From NCBI GenBank assembly GCA_963402885.1, contig OY727102.1:5642001-5706000 (forward strand): a stretch of DNA of 64,000 nt. Reading direction: 5' to 3'. Positions 1 through 14,000 of this stretch are shown here, piece by piece (position 1 is the stretch's first letter; every line of letters begins with the position of its first letter). The notes under the pieces were generated by a model. It ran no database searches, had not been told where the DNA came from, and saw only the letters and a program-made list of their open reading frames with translations. The position numbers and the translations under genes were made by a program. The DNA is from Antedon bifida (taxonomy: Eukaryota; Echinodermata; Crinoidea; Comatulida; Antedonidae).

Positions 1-1914
1 ATTTATTCAGTCATGCATCTAAATAAAGATTACAGTAGAAAATAAAAGTTTGCTTAAAATAGATTCATTAATGCCTGTATTGTCATTAAAAAGTATTCTA
101 ATACTTGAGTGTATCTTTACTATCTGACTGGTCTGGATAAACCAATGATATGAAAAGTCCCTTGAAAATGCCCTATACAAATAATGGATTAATTCGCAAA
201 CTACGCCTCCACATTGGTACACCTCAACATACCACTATTGAATTTACTAAATTGACACCATAAATGAAAAGTTTCTTGAAAATTTTCTATACAAATAATG
301 GATTAATCCGCAAACTACACCCTCACATGGGTACACCTCAACTGACACCATACATAAAAAGTTTCTTGAAAATAATGCCCTACAATTAATAGTGGATTAA
401 TCCGCAAACTATGCCCCCACATGGGTACACCTCAACGTACCACTATTGAATACTAAATCTTCAACTGACACCATAAATGAAAAGTTCCTTGAAAATTTTC
501 TAAAAATAATGGATTAATCCGCAAACTACTGTACGCCACCACATGGGTAAACCTCAATGTACCACTATGAAAACTAAATAAATGAAAATTCCTTGAAAAT
601 TTCCTAAAAATAATGGATTAATCCGCAAACTACGCCCCCACATACTGCAGGTACACCCCGAAGTACTAAATGCAACTGACAGTGACACTATAATATAAAA
701 CAGTTGCTCCATATGATTTACTGTACATGACATGCTTTAATATTTTACAATGTTATTGTTAGCTAAATGAGTTAATGTGCTATGGTAACCAAAGCTACTA
801 TGCTTCAATCAGACCAAGCTGCCTTTAGTAATACAGTTTGTACAGAATCAATCAATAATGTGAATAAATCGTTGCACATCACTGTATTACAAATTGTTGC
901 TAATTATTAATTATTATATTCAATGCATTCACAATATTTATATAACAACATTTTCATTCAGTAAGTACTAATGAATGGTACTAAAGATACTATAGAATAA
1001 TAGATATTAAACTACAACATGATTTTAAAAAAAAGAAGAAAAAAGAAAAAAAATTATAAAAAATAAAAAAATTATAATAATCAAACATGCATGGTACACT
1101 AAGGGATTTTTTCTATTAAAAATCCCTAAAAGAAAAGTTTTCTTCTAAAGTGGTTTTCGTAGTTTTTTGAAGGAAAAAAAAACACAATTATTAAAACAAT
1201 AAATATGAAATAAACAATGTTAGATAATGAAAAAATTAACATTACTTTAACAATTATTTACTGGCATACAATCTTTATTTTACATGCAATATAAAGTACC
1301 AGCAACTATTTGTGGTTGATTGCAATTTTTTACCTTTTTCTTGACAAATAACTATAGTTCCATGATTCAAATATCAATACTATAAATGAAATTTGTTTCT
1401 ACTACTACTTACAAAATTGATTTGTACCGAAATAGAGATGAATACAATGAAAATTCACACAAAATATGCAAAATTATGATTTTGTGGTGGTCTTTCGTGT
1501 TCATGACGCCAAGCAACTCTCGGAAACATAAAAAAAAGATGCTATGATGCGTAAAAATGTTCTATTTACTATGGAAGGTTTGTGTCAAAACTACTGAAAA
1601 ATTAATTAATTTTGTGTAATGTAAACTCTTTACTATATTTTATGTTTATTTTTATATACCTTTTTAAATTATCAACTCAAACCTATGATACTGTAGGACA
1701 ATTTAATACAGTACCTGTATTACCATGTTGATAATGATTTTTCTTTTATATTTTTGCAAATAGTTTAGGAACCTGTATCCGTCATATAATGTATTGTTTT
1801 GATGTATTATGTTAAATTGGATGCACCACTTCTGTGTGTGCCACCGATGCAAAGGTGTCATTCCCTAATAAATTATTATTATTATTTGTGTATTTTGGTA
1901 TGTTTTTATTACAG
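1..1914. other. DMXL intron 1 (3' part)
   Basis: AT-rich, no DMXL exon or other coding sequence recognised. Contains a diverged tandem array (148-660) and an A-rich tract (1028-1080). Confidence 0.6.
148..660. repeat. Tandem repeat, period about 105-125 bp, five copies
   Basis: Each copy has a gaaaagt-cttgaaaat block followed by ggattaatccgcaaactac and a cccacatgggtacacctcaa-like block. Copies start near 148, 263, 353, 476 and 581 and differ by small indels. Confidence 0.85.
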
Positions 1915-2040
1915 GCGTATGCATCAGGCTGTGACATCGTGATTTTAGACAGTAACCACGCACATGTACAGGTCATCCCAGGAACAAACCATGGAAATAT
2001 CCAAGTTGGCTGTATTGATTCTTCTGCAGAGAATGGCAAG
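1915..2040 (+). CDS. DMXL: DMXL exon 2 (first exon in window)
   Basis: Residues 1-42, phase 0 at both ends, acceptor ttacag and donor gttagt. Starts AYASGCDIVIL and contains HGNIQVGCIDSS, which match the start of the DMXL N-terminal propeller. No initiator ATG with DMXL-like sequence is found in 1-1914, so the first exon is outside the window. Intron 2041-5569 holds a 130-bp tandem duplication, a 5S/tRNA SINE, a minus-strand SINE and two MITEs, all listed separately; the rest is AT-rich and unremarkable. Confidence 0.9.
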
Positions 2041-5000
2041 GTTAGTGTCATTAAAATATTATTATGCATTCATTCATCATACAATTATCTTGCTCAAATG
2101 TTTGTTTAGTGCGTTTGATAATAAACAAGAGGAGTTTAATGGTAACTGCTAACAATAATAATTAAAGTATAAGATGTATTGTTGATTCATAATGATCTTT
2201 AACTTTAGTCATTATAATATAAGCAAGTAATATTAATTTTGTTGCTAAATAATAATAGTTTATTGAACATACACTTTATATCAGCGACATACTTAAAGTA
2301 TAAGATGTATTGTTGATTCAATGTGCATAATGATCTTTAACTTTAGTCATTATAATATAAGCAAGTAATATTAATTTTGTTGCTAAATAGTAATAGTTTA
2401 TTGAACATACACTTTATATCAGCGACACACTTATAAATAAAGGTGCATTCAGTTAAACTACTATCTAATAATACAGAATAATAAAAATGTACAATATTTA
2501 ACCTACTATTACAATAACACCTACATTACAATACAAATACATAAAAATATAAAAATAAATCTAGTGGTTTTTCATGTTTTTATCTGATAATCATTGTGCA
2601 ATATTAAAACAAATGGTTTCTCTTTTCTATAGAACACTATTTCAAAATAATGTTCACTTTTATCACAGATACATAGCCAGGTATTGATTTCACATTGTAG
2701 CTGATACCCTATGCTTCAATGCTATTTAGCTAAGATCTCAGCAATTTTACTAGTGAAATATGATCTACAAAAATGGGTATCAAATGGAATATATACTTTT
2801 AAATTGCACACGATCTACTTTATAATATTCAAGTTGATTATAATATTAAATATTCAGAGTATGATATGATATACAGTAGGCCTAGATTTCTATAGCCTTT
2901 CAACCAAAGTTCCACATTAATTAAGTCAAATAGAATGTACAGTATACTAATTTTAGATAGAATAATGTTTATTGTAACTATGGCGATATGAACAAAATCA
3001 CGTTTTTCAAATAGTAAACCTAAAAATTGACCCGTCTCCTATGTTTGCTCATTGTGTACTTTACTGTAACTTAATCTCATGCAGTGTTTCTGTTCTTCTA
3101 TATGGCCATACTGCGTTAAAACACCAGTTCTCGTCAGATCACCAAAGTTAAACAATGTTTAATAGGATTTAGACCGTCTAGGAATAGCGGTGAGGCTGTA
3201 TATACCAGAGATTAATGGTGTAATGATAATATCAGACTAGCATGTGATAGGCATGTGTTCGAGCCTATCTGTACCATACTAATTGCATCCTTAGGCAAGA
3301 CGCTTTACTCTCATTGCCTTGTCTTTCGGATGGGATATAAAGCTGTTGGTTCTGTGTACTTAATAGTGCATGTTAAAGAACTTGGTACACTATTCAAAAA
3401 GAGTTGGGGTATCATCTCCCGGTGTGCTGATCTGGTAGGCACTGCACTGCTGGCTGCAATGGGTCTGTGGAGGGCCTAATCCAAATTTCCTCAGTTTCCA
3501 GTTAAGCTTGAGGACCAGAATAAATACATTTATCTTTTTTTTTTAACATTTGACTACAGTAATATAATAATATTATTAATAATATGTCAATCTTAAAGCA
3601 CCATTGCTCAAAACCTTACATTATTACCCCAGGTTATTGGATCAAAGTATGTCTGTATGGAACATACATTACTACTACTACAGTTGTGTTTGAACCTACA
3701 AGGCAAAGTGCCTTTCCTAAGGACACAAGTAATGTGATGGACATTGGTCTCTAACTCCTGATCCTGTGATCAGAAGCCCAACGCTTAACACTGCGTTACA
3801 ATCATGGGCTTACAACATTATAAGAATACAGTACGTACTAACTGTAAATAATTGTCTATTGAATTGAATATACCTCCCATCTCTTTTACTAGCATCTCAA
3901 ATATCCTAGTCAATCATCTATTATTTGCAAACACCTTATCTACTGTAAAAGCCTTCTTCAAAGATAGTTCAATGAACAATCACATTAATATTGATCCTCA
4001 TCCACTTACAAGGTGGATGCATGAAATTAGCTGCTTAGTTCAGCATAAAAACTAGATAGCTATGTTCTGGCATTGCAACCATACAGTGGGATTACGTAGG
4101 TAAACTGTATGCCATGCCATACAACAACATGTGATTAATTGTATTGATCATTTATTATGGATAATCAATAATTATAAAGCAATGGTCACATGATCCTAGG
4201 ATGAACTAAGCTTTTTAGATAATTTTATTAATGCTAATTAGAACATACAGTATCTTTTTACTAGCAGACGTTCAATGAATTTTGTATTTGATTTATAAAG
4301 CCTGGTTCGCACTGAACTAACGGTATATTTATCCAATGTCATCGGAAATTATCATCGTTCGTTGGGCTTGGTCACTTTAGCCAGCGACTTGGTTAATTAA
4401 GTCCATATTAAGTCCAGTGTGATCGAGGCTTTATACTGTAAAACATTGTTTCATTTTGTTGGAAAATGGTTACAAATCTACAAACTAGTTATTAACCCAA
4501 TAATCTACAGTATTTTACAACAATATTAAATGATATTTTATAATTAATTCTTCTTTCCTTTCCATACACATCTTCAAGCACTCTATAACCTCCTTAAAGT
4601 TGTTTGTCTGCTTATTTTCATTTTTGTTAATTCAATATGTTAATAATTTCCAAAGCAATCCCACAATCAAATCAATAAAGATGCAATTGTCAATAAAAAT
4701 ATGCCATTAACAGAAACTAATTTAAATGGATGCAATTTGAATAATGGCAGTGTTTGTTTGACATAAATAGTCATATGTTGAGCTTCTGGTATGCAAATTG
4801 CCAATACCGTACATTCGCAGGTCTAGAAGGAAAGGTCATAGAAAAAATGATTTTCAAAAGGACACTTAAGGACAACTACCAGGAGAATATCTATGGGAGC
4901 TCTAAGTGGAATGTCCTCTCCCTCTTTGAAAGCTACATGAAATTATGAACTAACTTTATTTATTTATTATTATTATTATTAAAATGTTAGCGCACCCGCA

Positions 5001-8000
5001 TTAAAAACCCTGGGTCCTCCCCTGACTACACAACTATAACTGGACCAAAAACTCTACCTCCCTTCCCAGTTAGTAAACTTCAGACAACTTCCTAATCTAC
5101 TAACTGTACAGTACCTACTACAGTAGTACCCCAGTAACTACATCTAAGATCAGATATAAGATTATCGATCATACATTAACTACAGTTACGTCCGTACCCC
5201 TTTCGGCCAATTTACACAGACGAACAGTAACGGTAAGCGGAAAACCGGCCAGCTTGTCCCACGTAAGAATTTGTATCGCCCACCTGCTCCGCGTTCTGTG
5301 TAAATGGTCATAAGGAATTAACAGATTCTATATTTTTATTACCATTACCGATCGTCTGTGTAAACAGGTCTAAGGAGTTATATTGAATGAATTGAGTGAC
5401 GATAATTTAGTAAGATTACTGACATCTAAAAAAGAATCATTATTATGCTGTCTTTTTTTCATTACTACAGTATAACTATTTCTTTCAGACTATTATTATT
5501 ACCGTGCAAGATGATGAAACACTGTCTATTTTTATGTTTTTGAAATTGATGGATCTTTGTTCATTACAGATTGCAGCATCATATGCAAATCAAGTGTATC
5601 TCTTTGAACCTGTACCAACTGAAAATAAAGGAACATCAGTAAGTATATTCACATTGCTAATTGCTGTCAGAAACATGTGCTGAGAATAATAATGATCATG
5701 TCATCAACTTCCTTTAAGCTCTGTCTACACTTACATTATCAAACTTTATGTGACAAAAACATGTGATATGTCATATCACTACCATATTTGGGCATATCAC
5801 TACCACCATATTTGGGCACATCACAGTTTTATTGTCAAACAATTTTTAGTGTAGACTGTGCAAAACCTCATTCTTAGTATACTGTAGTGGCACATGTGGA
5901 CTCCATAGACTCCAACGTGGACACAATGCAAAGACATAAGTCCACCTTAAGTGATTTGACCAATTATATTAATATTGTAAAATAATATGAACATACAAAT
6001 AACTCAAAGATTTTAATACATTTTTGTGCCGTTACCAATACATCGATTAATAATGATATGTAATATCCTGCTCACTATTGTAATACATGCTTATATCAAT
6101 TTACTTTATCGTGTTGTGGACGCAATTTTGTTTGCACTGTGAATACCTATATGACATACAATTAAGGTCGTCTATGGATCTTAGTGTTAGTTAATTAGAT
6201 TTTTACAATTTATTGCAAGTTTGGTACTTCATTATTATGTTTAACTGATTAGCGCTGCAAAGGTCAATGCAATACTTATAATTATATACCAAACGCCCAC
6301 TGAAATAGCATTATTATTCTGTATCATCACTAAATTAGTTTTTAAATCATTAAATTCAGTTTTAATTGTCTATAAGCCTCAAGTGAATAAATTAAATAAT
6401 AACTGGTTTGCCCCTGCCTGTGTTACAGTATGTGATGTACTATTATTTTCTTGGAAGCAGAAACAAGACAAATGTGAAATAACTGATAAAAATGGTGCAC
6501 TCTTAAAAAGTAACAGTTTAAAAAAAATGGAAGGGAGGGCATTATTATTTTGTATCATCACTAAATTAGTTTTTAAATCATTAAATTCATTTTTAGTTGT
6601 CTATAAAGCCTCAAGTGAATAACTTAAATAATATCTGGTTTGCTCTGGCATGTGTTAAATAACAGTATGTAATTTACTACATTTTCTTGGTAGCAGAAAC
6701 AGGACCAATTTTTGATTGAATTCCAAAAAAATTAAGAATGCTTAAAAAATGGTTGTTGGTTAACCTTGAGCTAATATCATATTTTACCATAAACATGCGA
6801 CAAAAAAACAGTAATAAACTGAGAGTTCTACCGATATTCAATAATCTAAGCTAATAATATTACATATTTTATTTATCTACAGAAAATTCTTGCCTATGAA
6901 TGGAAACAATATGGTTGTTTTAAATTGGATTCACTGGCAAGCAATCTATCATGGAACCAAGATGGTACAGTATATTTGCACATTTTAATTAATATGTCTA
7001 TTTCATATTTTAAACAAAACGAACCATGTTCATTTGGTTATTAGCGAAGTTTCAACATGGTAGATGATGGGCGAATTTTAAATAGACCAAATCATTGCTA
7101 GCCATTTTCAACCCATACTGCAAGGTGAACACCTTTCCAAGTTGACTCTATAGCTGTCTATTTTGTGTTGTTTTCATACATGTTATATCCATTGCATAGC
7201 AATGTTCATTGTGCCATCATTTAGGTACATCACATCATTGCTAGCCATTTTATACCCACTGTAGCTCTCCAAGTTGACTCCATAGCTGTCTATTTTGTGA
7301 TGTTCTCACCGATGTTATAGCAATTTCTTGGTAAATTTTATCATGCCATCTAATTTTAATCGACCAATGACAATGAACCGAACAATTTATACTGAGCTTA
7401 TTATATTGGTGCCCACAGATTAATCTTTTGTATAAATTAATGACTCCATCCATATACAGTACCATCCCAAAACAATAGCAACAAACAAAAAAATGATTTT
7501 CTAATTATTTTCCATTTTGTAACTAAGATAAATAACGTTTATTTTTTAACTAATAAAACAAAAACTGTAATCCTATTGAATATTCACTATCAAATAGTAA
7601 CTACTTTAAGGTGTAATAATCATACAATATTTTAACTTGCAAATTGTCAATTTATGGGTAAATGTTTAAAAAGATGTGAATTTTTTTAAACATAGGTGAC
7701 AACCACAAATTGAATGAAAAGTAAATCCATAAATTTGTAAATAAATAATGGATAAATGTTTAGTTCATGAATACATTGATGATAAATCAATAAATAATGT
7801 TAATAAAAGAAAATTATCTTCCTATCAAGAAACTTAAATATGATACAGTATAATGTCTAACCATTTTATCTTTTTATTTGTTCAGAGTCTATTCTGTTCT
7901 TTTTAACCCAACTCTGTCTTGTTAGAATAGTCCTAAATCTTTCAACTCAACATTTATTATTTGGCTTTTCCTAATACTGTATTCACTGAATACCAAAAAC

Positions 8001-11000
8001 TAGACTTTTTTTGTGGTCCAAAAGACCATAAATTCTAATATTACATAGCCTATGTAAATACGTGAACGTGATTGGTTGAAACTGCGTCACATGACTACCG
8101 CTGCGAGGATCGTAAATCGTATATATCCTCGAGAACGATGATATTGACCGATTAATTTTCGCGTAATTATCGTGTCCCCTGTCATTAAACATATACATTC
8201 TCGAGTTCGATGATATTGACTGTGTAATTTTCGTGTGGCAACACTCGCGTTTGCCGATAAATAAACAAAAGTCATCTACTGGATTTGAACTCGGGTGGAA
8301 TTGTCACTCCATCGCAAGACAACGCTTCCACCGTTGCGCCACGCAGCTTGCTTGAAGAAATTATTCATCTAAACTATTTAAACTATGCATACATAGCGCC
8401 CTCATTTGTTATTAGTCCTCCCTAAATGTGATGAAACACCGTTTGTGATTGGTCAATACTCACGGTAGTAACCTAGTAACTAGTACGCGCTGAACATCCG
8501 GTGATTCGGCTAGCTCCTCGAAGAGAAGACGATGAATTGTTTATTCGGCCTACCTGATTATAATATTATTATTAATAGGCTTATTGATGGAAATTCTTCT
8601 GTTAATTTAAACGACCTAGGCCTAAGTGAATATTTTATTGCCAAGGAATCATTAATTAGTAATTATCTGTATATTATTCTTCGCAAGGTAAGGTGTCTAG
8701 GCAGGAGGCTTGTTTACATACAATACAAATACTATAGAATAGGAGGCCTAGCCTAGCTTCACCCAACCCAGCAGACTTGTTCTTGGCTATATAATATAAC
8801 AGATATCGCCTTTTATATCGGTAAAATATAAGATTTAACATCCCCTCGGGATGGTATTATGTTCTCGGGGAATTATATATCCCTCAGCTGCCGCTTCGGG
8901 ATATATATATTCCCTCGAACATAATATCATTCCCTCGGGGATGTCAAATCTTATATTTCACCTCTAAGCAGGCAATATCTGTATATTGTAGCATACCTGG
9001 TTCCCACTAGGACACAATACAATGACGTAAGTGTAATGCAAGTAATTTTACCAATTCATTTTATTTGACCAACAAACCATAATATAAAATATACAGGGAT
9101 AAATTGATCAGGGACTGCTAAAGTAAATAAAGATTAATTGTAGTCTACAAAAAGTCAGCGGTCATGATGCAATGTGGTTGGTCATCTCATTTGCGTTGAA
9201 TTTACACCAGTGAATTTCTGGAAAACCATGCATTACACAGTAGATCAGTCCAAAGGTGCCCTGTATTTAAGAGAGTTTCACACTGGTAGCTTGGTGATCT
9301 GCACAATTATGATGAGTTATTGATGACACTATCTACCAACTAAAACGATCGGGTAATTAGCGAAAGATGACTAAGAATGAGTTGAGCTTAAAACTATTGC
9401 AGATAAATTTATTATCATCATGCATCATCCTTTTTAATACTAAAGTAGGTTATGGATTGTTTGTGATCTTCCATTATTCAATCCATTTAAATTCAAAATA
9501 ATGATTACAAAATGCATTTTAGATATTATAGAAAACAAAATCATTTGAAAAATATATACTTTGTGCTATGGATATATTGCTAGGAGGAAATTCATTAAAT
9601 ATTAATGCATTGACATTTATCTGCAAACAAATAAACTATACACAGTGAGTCTGAGACAAATGTAGATGAACAATATCATTTTTTACTGCATAGAAAATGT
9701 ATCTAGTTCAGTAAAACAAAAACATTTTTTTATTTATAAATCCTTATATTTCTTTGGATTTAGAAAATATGAAATTTCAACCCTAGGAAACGGATTTTGT
9801 CAAGTTAGAACATTATCATTGTAGTAAACCAAATTTTCGTATAATGCCTATGAATATAAATAAAACACTGTGTGTGATGTGCCCAAATATGGTAGTGATG
9901 TGCCCAAATATGGTAGTGATATTCCCACATTATAGTAGTGATATGACGTCGTCATGTCCATATAAATAAGGGAAATTCAAAGTTTGATAGTGTAGACAGC
10001 TATAGATCCTTGAATTGAACGAATAAAGTAATGCTAAGCATTATCAAAATAGATCTCATCAGATTTGCAGACAATAAGCTTAAATTGGTTTTGTACTGCA
10101 TGCTAATATAGCATCAGTTGTATTTGCATACTACTAGATGCATACGTAATGTGTCTTAGTTCGTCAACCTCTTGCTAGACCATAACAATCCACTTTAATA
10201 TGAATTTTATGTAATAAATAATTCTGAAACAGAGTCTCATCTGTTGATTTTAACTTTATTATGGAATATACTTTGGAATAATGATTTTTGTATTGTAATA
10301 ATAATATTCTGGTATATTGTAATAAGACCTACTATAATGTAATAACGATTTTAATACTGACCCACTGGACATGACTGGTTCACACATGTCCATTTGAATT
10401 TAGCAGTGGCCTTAGAGGTCAGGGTAACCATGCAAATGTGCAGGGTAGACATTGTACCTTTGTGACTACATGTAGTGACCTTTCAGATATATCGGAATGA
10501 CATCATTGACAATTCAATGCAAATCATGGTACTTTTGTGCAAACATTCTTATCCAGTGTTGTTTAGTTTTTGTGAAGATTTTCAGATTCTCTTAGGCCAG
10601 CAATATGTTTCATATTCCTATAAATGTTGCTAACACAGCCTGCGTTTACAGATAATTCTGAAGTGAAAATATTTTCACTTTACGACTTTATGTTTTTCGC
10701 AAATCAGAATAGTCCGAGTATAATGTACTGAGATTGTCAGGTTCTCTGATGCCAGTTTAGCATGTTTCATTTTCGCTAACTCAGCCTGCATTTACAGAGA
10801 GTTCAGTGAAAATATTTTCACTTTACGACTTTTAGTTTTTCGCAAATCAGGATAATCCAAGTATAATGTACAGTACGCGACCCCTATATAATTAATAAGA
10901 TGTGAAGGCTGACAGCATACATACTGTCATTGCTTCAAGGGCTTTGATGCTATTGTGAATTAAAAGATCAAAGATCCCAGTTATATGTAAAGAGTGAATT

Positions 11001-14000
11001 CCTCTGCTTAATAGGTATACTGCATTAAAAAATACAATAATGTATAATAATGTCTTTAATAACTTTGCACTTTCCATCATTTCAATATTCTATCTAGTGG
11101 TTTGTACAGTAATTTAATTTAATTTTTGTTAAGTTAATTTGTTTAATATTTTACATGCATCCTACAGCAAGTAACTTGCCAATTACAGGATGGATAAATT
11201 ATTTTATGACATGCTATGTTATTTTTTCGATAGTAAAACATTAGTTTATCGTGCCTAGCTTACCTGGCTAAACCGACAATAGCCCTTTCTCCTCGAAGAG
11301 CGAGATATACCTCGAAAAGTATAAATTTTTATTTACCTGCTAATGTTCATAATAAGAGTGTCCACTTTTAAGACCGTTGGAACTGTAGTAATATGCCTTC
11401 TCTTTTGATTGCATAGATGGCATAGTAGAATTCATATTATGTTGCACATTTTTTTTCATATATCTTTACTGTGTATACATCTATACCGTATTTATTCGAA
11501 TAAATGCCTCGCTTTGAATAAACGAACTCCATAAAACATCCTTTTGATTAAACGCCTTCCTTTTTTTGGATTTCTGAATAAACATACCAGGGCCGTTATT
11601 TCTATCTGTAGTAGAATTTTATCAAGCATTTTGATACAATTCTTACTGTATTTTATCACTTTATCTCGATATTAATTCAAGTGTTGTATTTTCATGTCTA
11701 GGGGGTATTTTTTTTATTATACATGTTACCATATTACATCCAAAAAAATAAACACCTCCTTCGGATAAACATCCCCCCTAAAAACCCTTATGAACAATGG
11801 CTTTTATTAAATAAATACGGTAGATTTTTACATGATTTGTTTTTTCCCTATTGTACTGTACTGTAGGTTCTAAATTGTTGACTGGAAGTGATTCTATTCA
11901 ATTGTGGGCATGCGCCATGGTAATAGAAAAAACGCCAGATAGTGAGGCCACAGATGGTTCACCAGCAAGCGGCTCTGAAAGCAACGGTGCATTGTGGGAA
12001 TGTATTTGGCAATGCAAGTATGTATATTACATGATATTACTCCAGTTGTAGTGCTTTTAAACATTTGTAGACAAAGTTGGTATATAGGATTACGTTTTAT
12101 AAGAGGATGTTTACACAAACTAATATTTGTGGGGTTTTTTTGGTGGGGAGGGAAAAGAGTTCGACCCACCCAAATAATAAACATAGCATATATAACATAA
12201 GCATTTAAGAGAATGATTGAAAAGATAATGATTTTACTTTTTTTTATTTCTTTTTCTTAGGAAAGTATTATTATTAAAATTACAAAATGGCCCATTCAAA
12301 TTTTGATTTTATTCATCTTTTGATTTTATGTTTTGGGGAACAATACACCTTTAATTGTTCTATTTTCAAAGAAAAATAATATATCTATTTTGTATATTTT
12401 TTTAGAACCTCCACTCCAGTATATCATCTCAAGTTTTCTCCAGATGGGCAATATTTTGCTTCTGCTGGAAAGGTAAATTACGTGTAAAGTATATTTTCTA
12501 TGATTTAGATATGTGAAACATTGATCTATATTGTAATTTATTCACTGATAAGTACACATAATAGTATTAATACTATGCATACGGCATAATGCCTAGCGAT
12601 GTGCTATACATTTTAATGGCAATTGGCCTGTATAGTTAAAACAAAGCCATCAAAATAAAATGAATGTGCTTGTAAAGTAGTACATGGCCGATGATGTACA
12701 ATAGAGAATCTATTCAAACTTGTATCATTATATTATATAACGCACACCTAAGTGTATCCTTGCTATTTATTATCACTGTGCTGAAGTACAACCAAAATGG
12801 GTATAGTAGCGCACAGAGTTAAACTAAATCCTGTTATTTTATTATCACTGTGCTCAAGTGCAACCAAAATGGCTATAGTAGCGCACAGTGCTAAACTAAA
12901 TCCTATTTATTATCACTGTTTGCAAGTACCACAAAAATGGATATAGTAGCGCACACTGCTAAACTAAATCCTATTATCACTGTGCTCAAGTACAACAAAA
13001 ATGGGTATACTAGCGCACAGTGCTAAACTAAATCTTATTTATTATCACTGTGCTCAAGTACAACAAAAATGGGTATAGAACTTAGAAGCGCACAGTGAAA
13101 AGAAATCATATTTATTATCACTGTGCTGAAGTGCAACCAAAATGGGTATAGTAGCGCACATTGCTAAACTAAATCCTATTTATTATCACTGTGCCCAAGT
13201 ACAATAAAAATGGGTATACTAGCGCACAGTGCTAAACTAAATTTTATTTATTATCACTGTGCTCAAGTACAACTAAAATTGGTATAGTAGCACCTTGTTT
13301 TGATGGACTATGTCCTAGTATTTGACATTTCCAATAGTGTGTTATAAATCTATTATTAATAATGTGTTTTGTATTCATGGAATGGATAGAATATTTTTAT
13401 TCATTAAATAAACCAGTCCATTTTTCAACTCATGAAAATATTCCCCTTATTTACATTCATTATTTGTATACTTGTCTTCTGCATTGGAAAAACGGATAGA
13501 CAAAGGGTAGTTTCAGACCCAAAAGAAAGACATCAAGGCGAATTTTGATCTCGGGAGTGTTAAGTGGAAAATGTACCAAAACTATTTCCCCTTTAAGTTA
13601 TTGTTTTTACTGTACTTTTCCAGGCCGACAGACTTGTCAAGATTTGGCACAGATCAAGAAAAGCCACATTAAATTCAACAGTAGCCAATCCAGTCATAGA
13701 ATGTTCCGACGAAAAGTATTCATTTGTTTACATTGCCCATCCAAGAGCTATCACAGGTTTCTCATGGAGAAAGACAAGTAAATACATGCCAAAGTAAGTT
13801 AAATAAAAGATCAAACTTATTCTACTGCAGGTGCTGCAGTAACTACAACTTTCAATTCAATTCAATTCATTTATTTTCCAGACGACATATGATACAACCA
13901 GAAATACAAACTTTAATCTTTTTGTACAATTATTTAGTCATCTTTTTGGCTAATCATCATATGCATGGTTTATTGTAGTCACTGCTTCTTAAACATTGAA

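Noticed and set aside
3097..3203. Functional 5S rRNA gene
   Set aside because: The middle of the 5S sequence is deleted and the 3' end runs into a SINE body.
3255..3479. 74-codon open frame
   Set aside because: It lies wholly within the SINE body and has no protein similarity.
8276..8353. Functional tRNA gene on the minus strand
   Set aside because: Only A- and B-box-like parts and a short stem fit; the acceptor and T stems do not pair.
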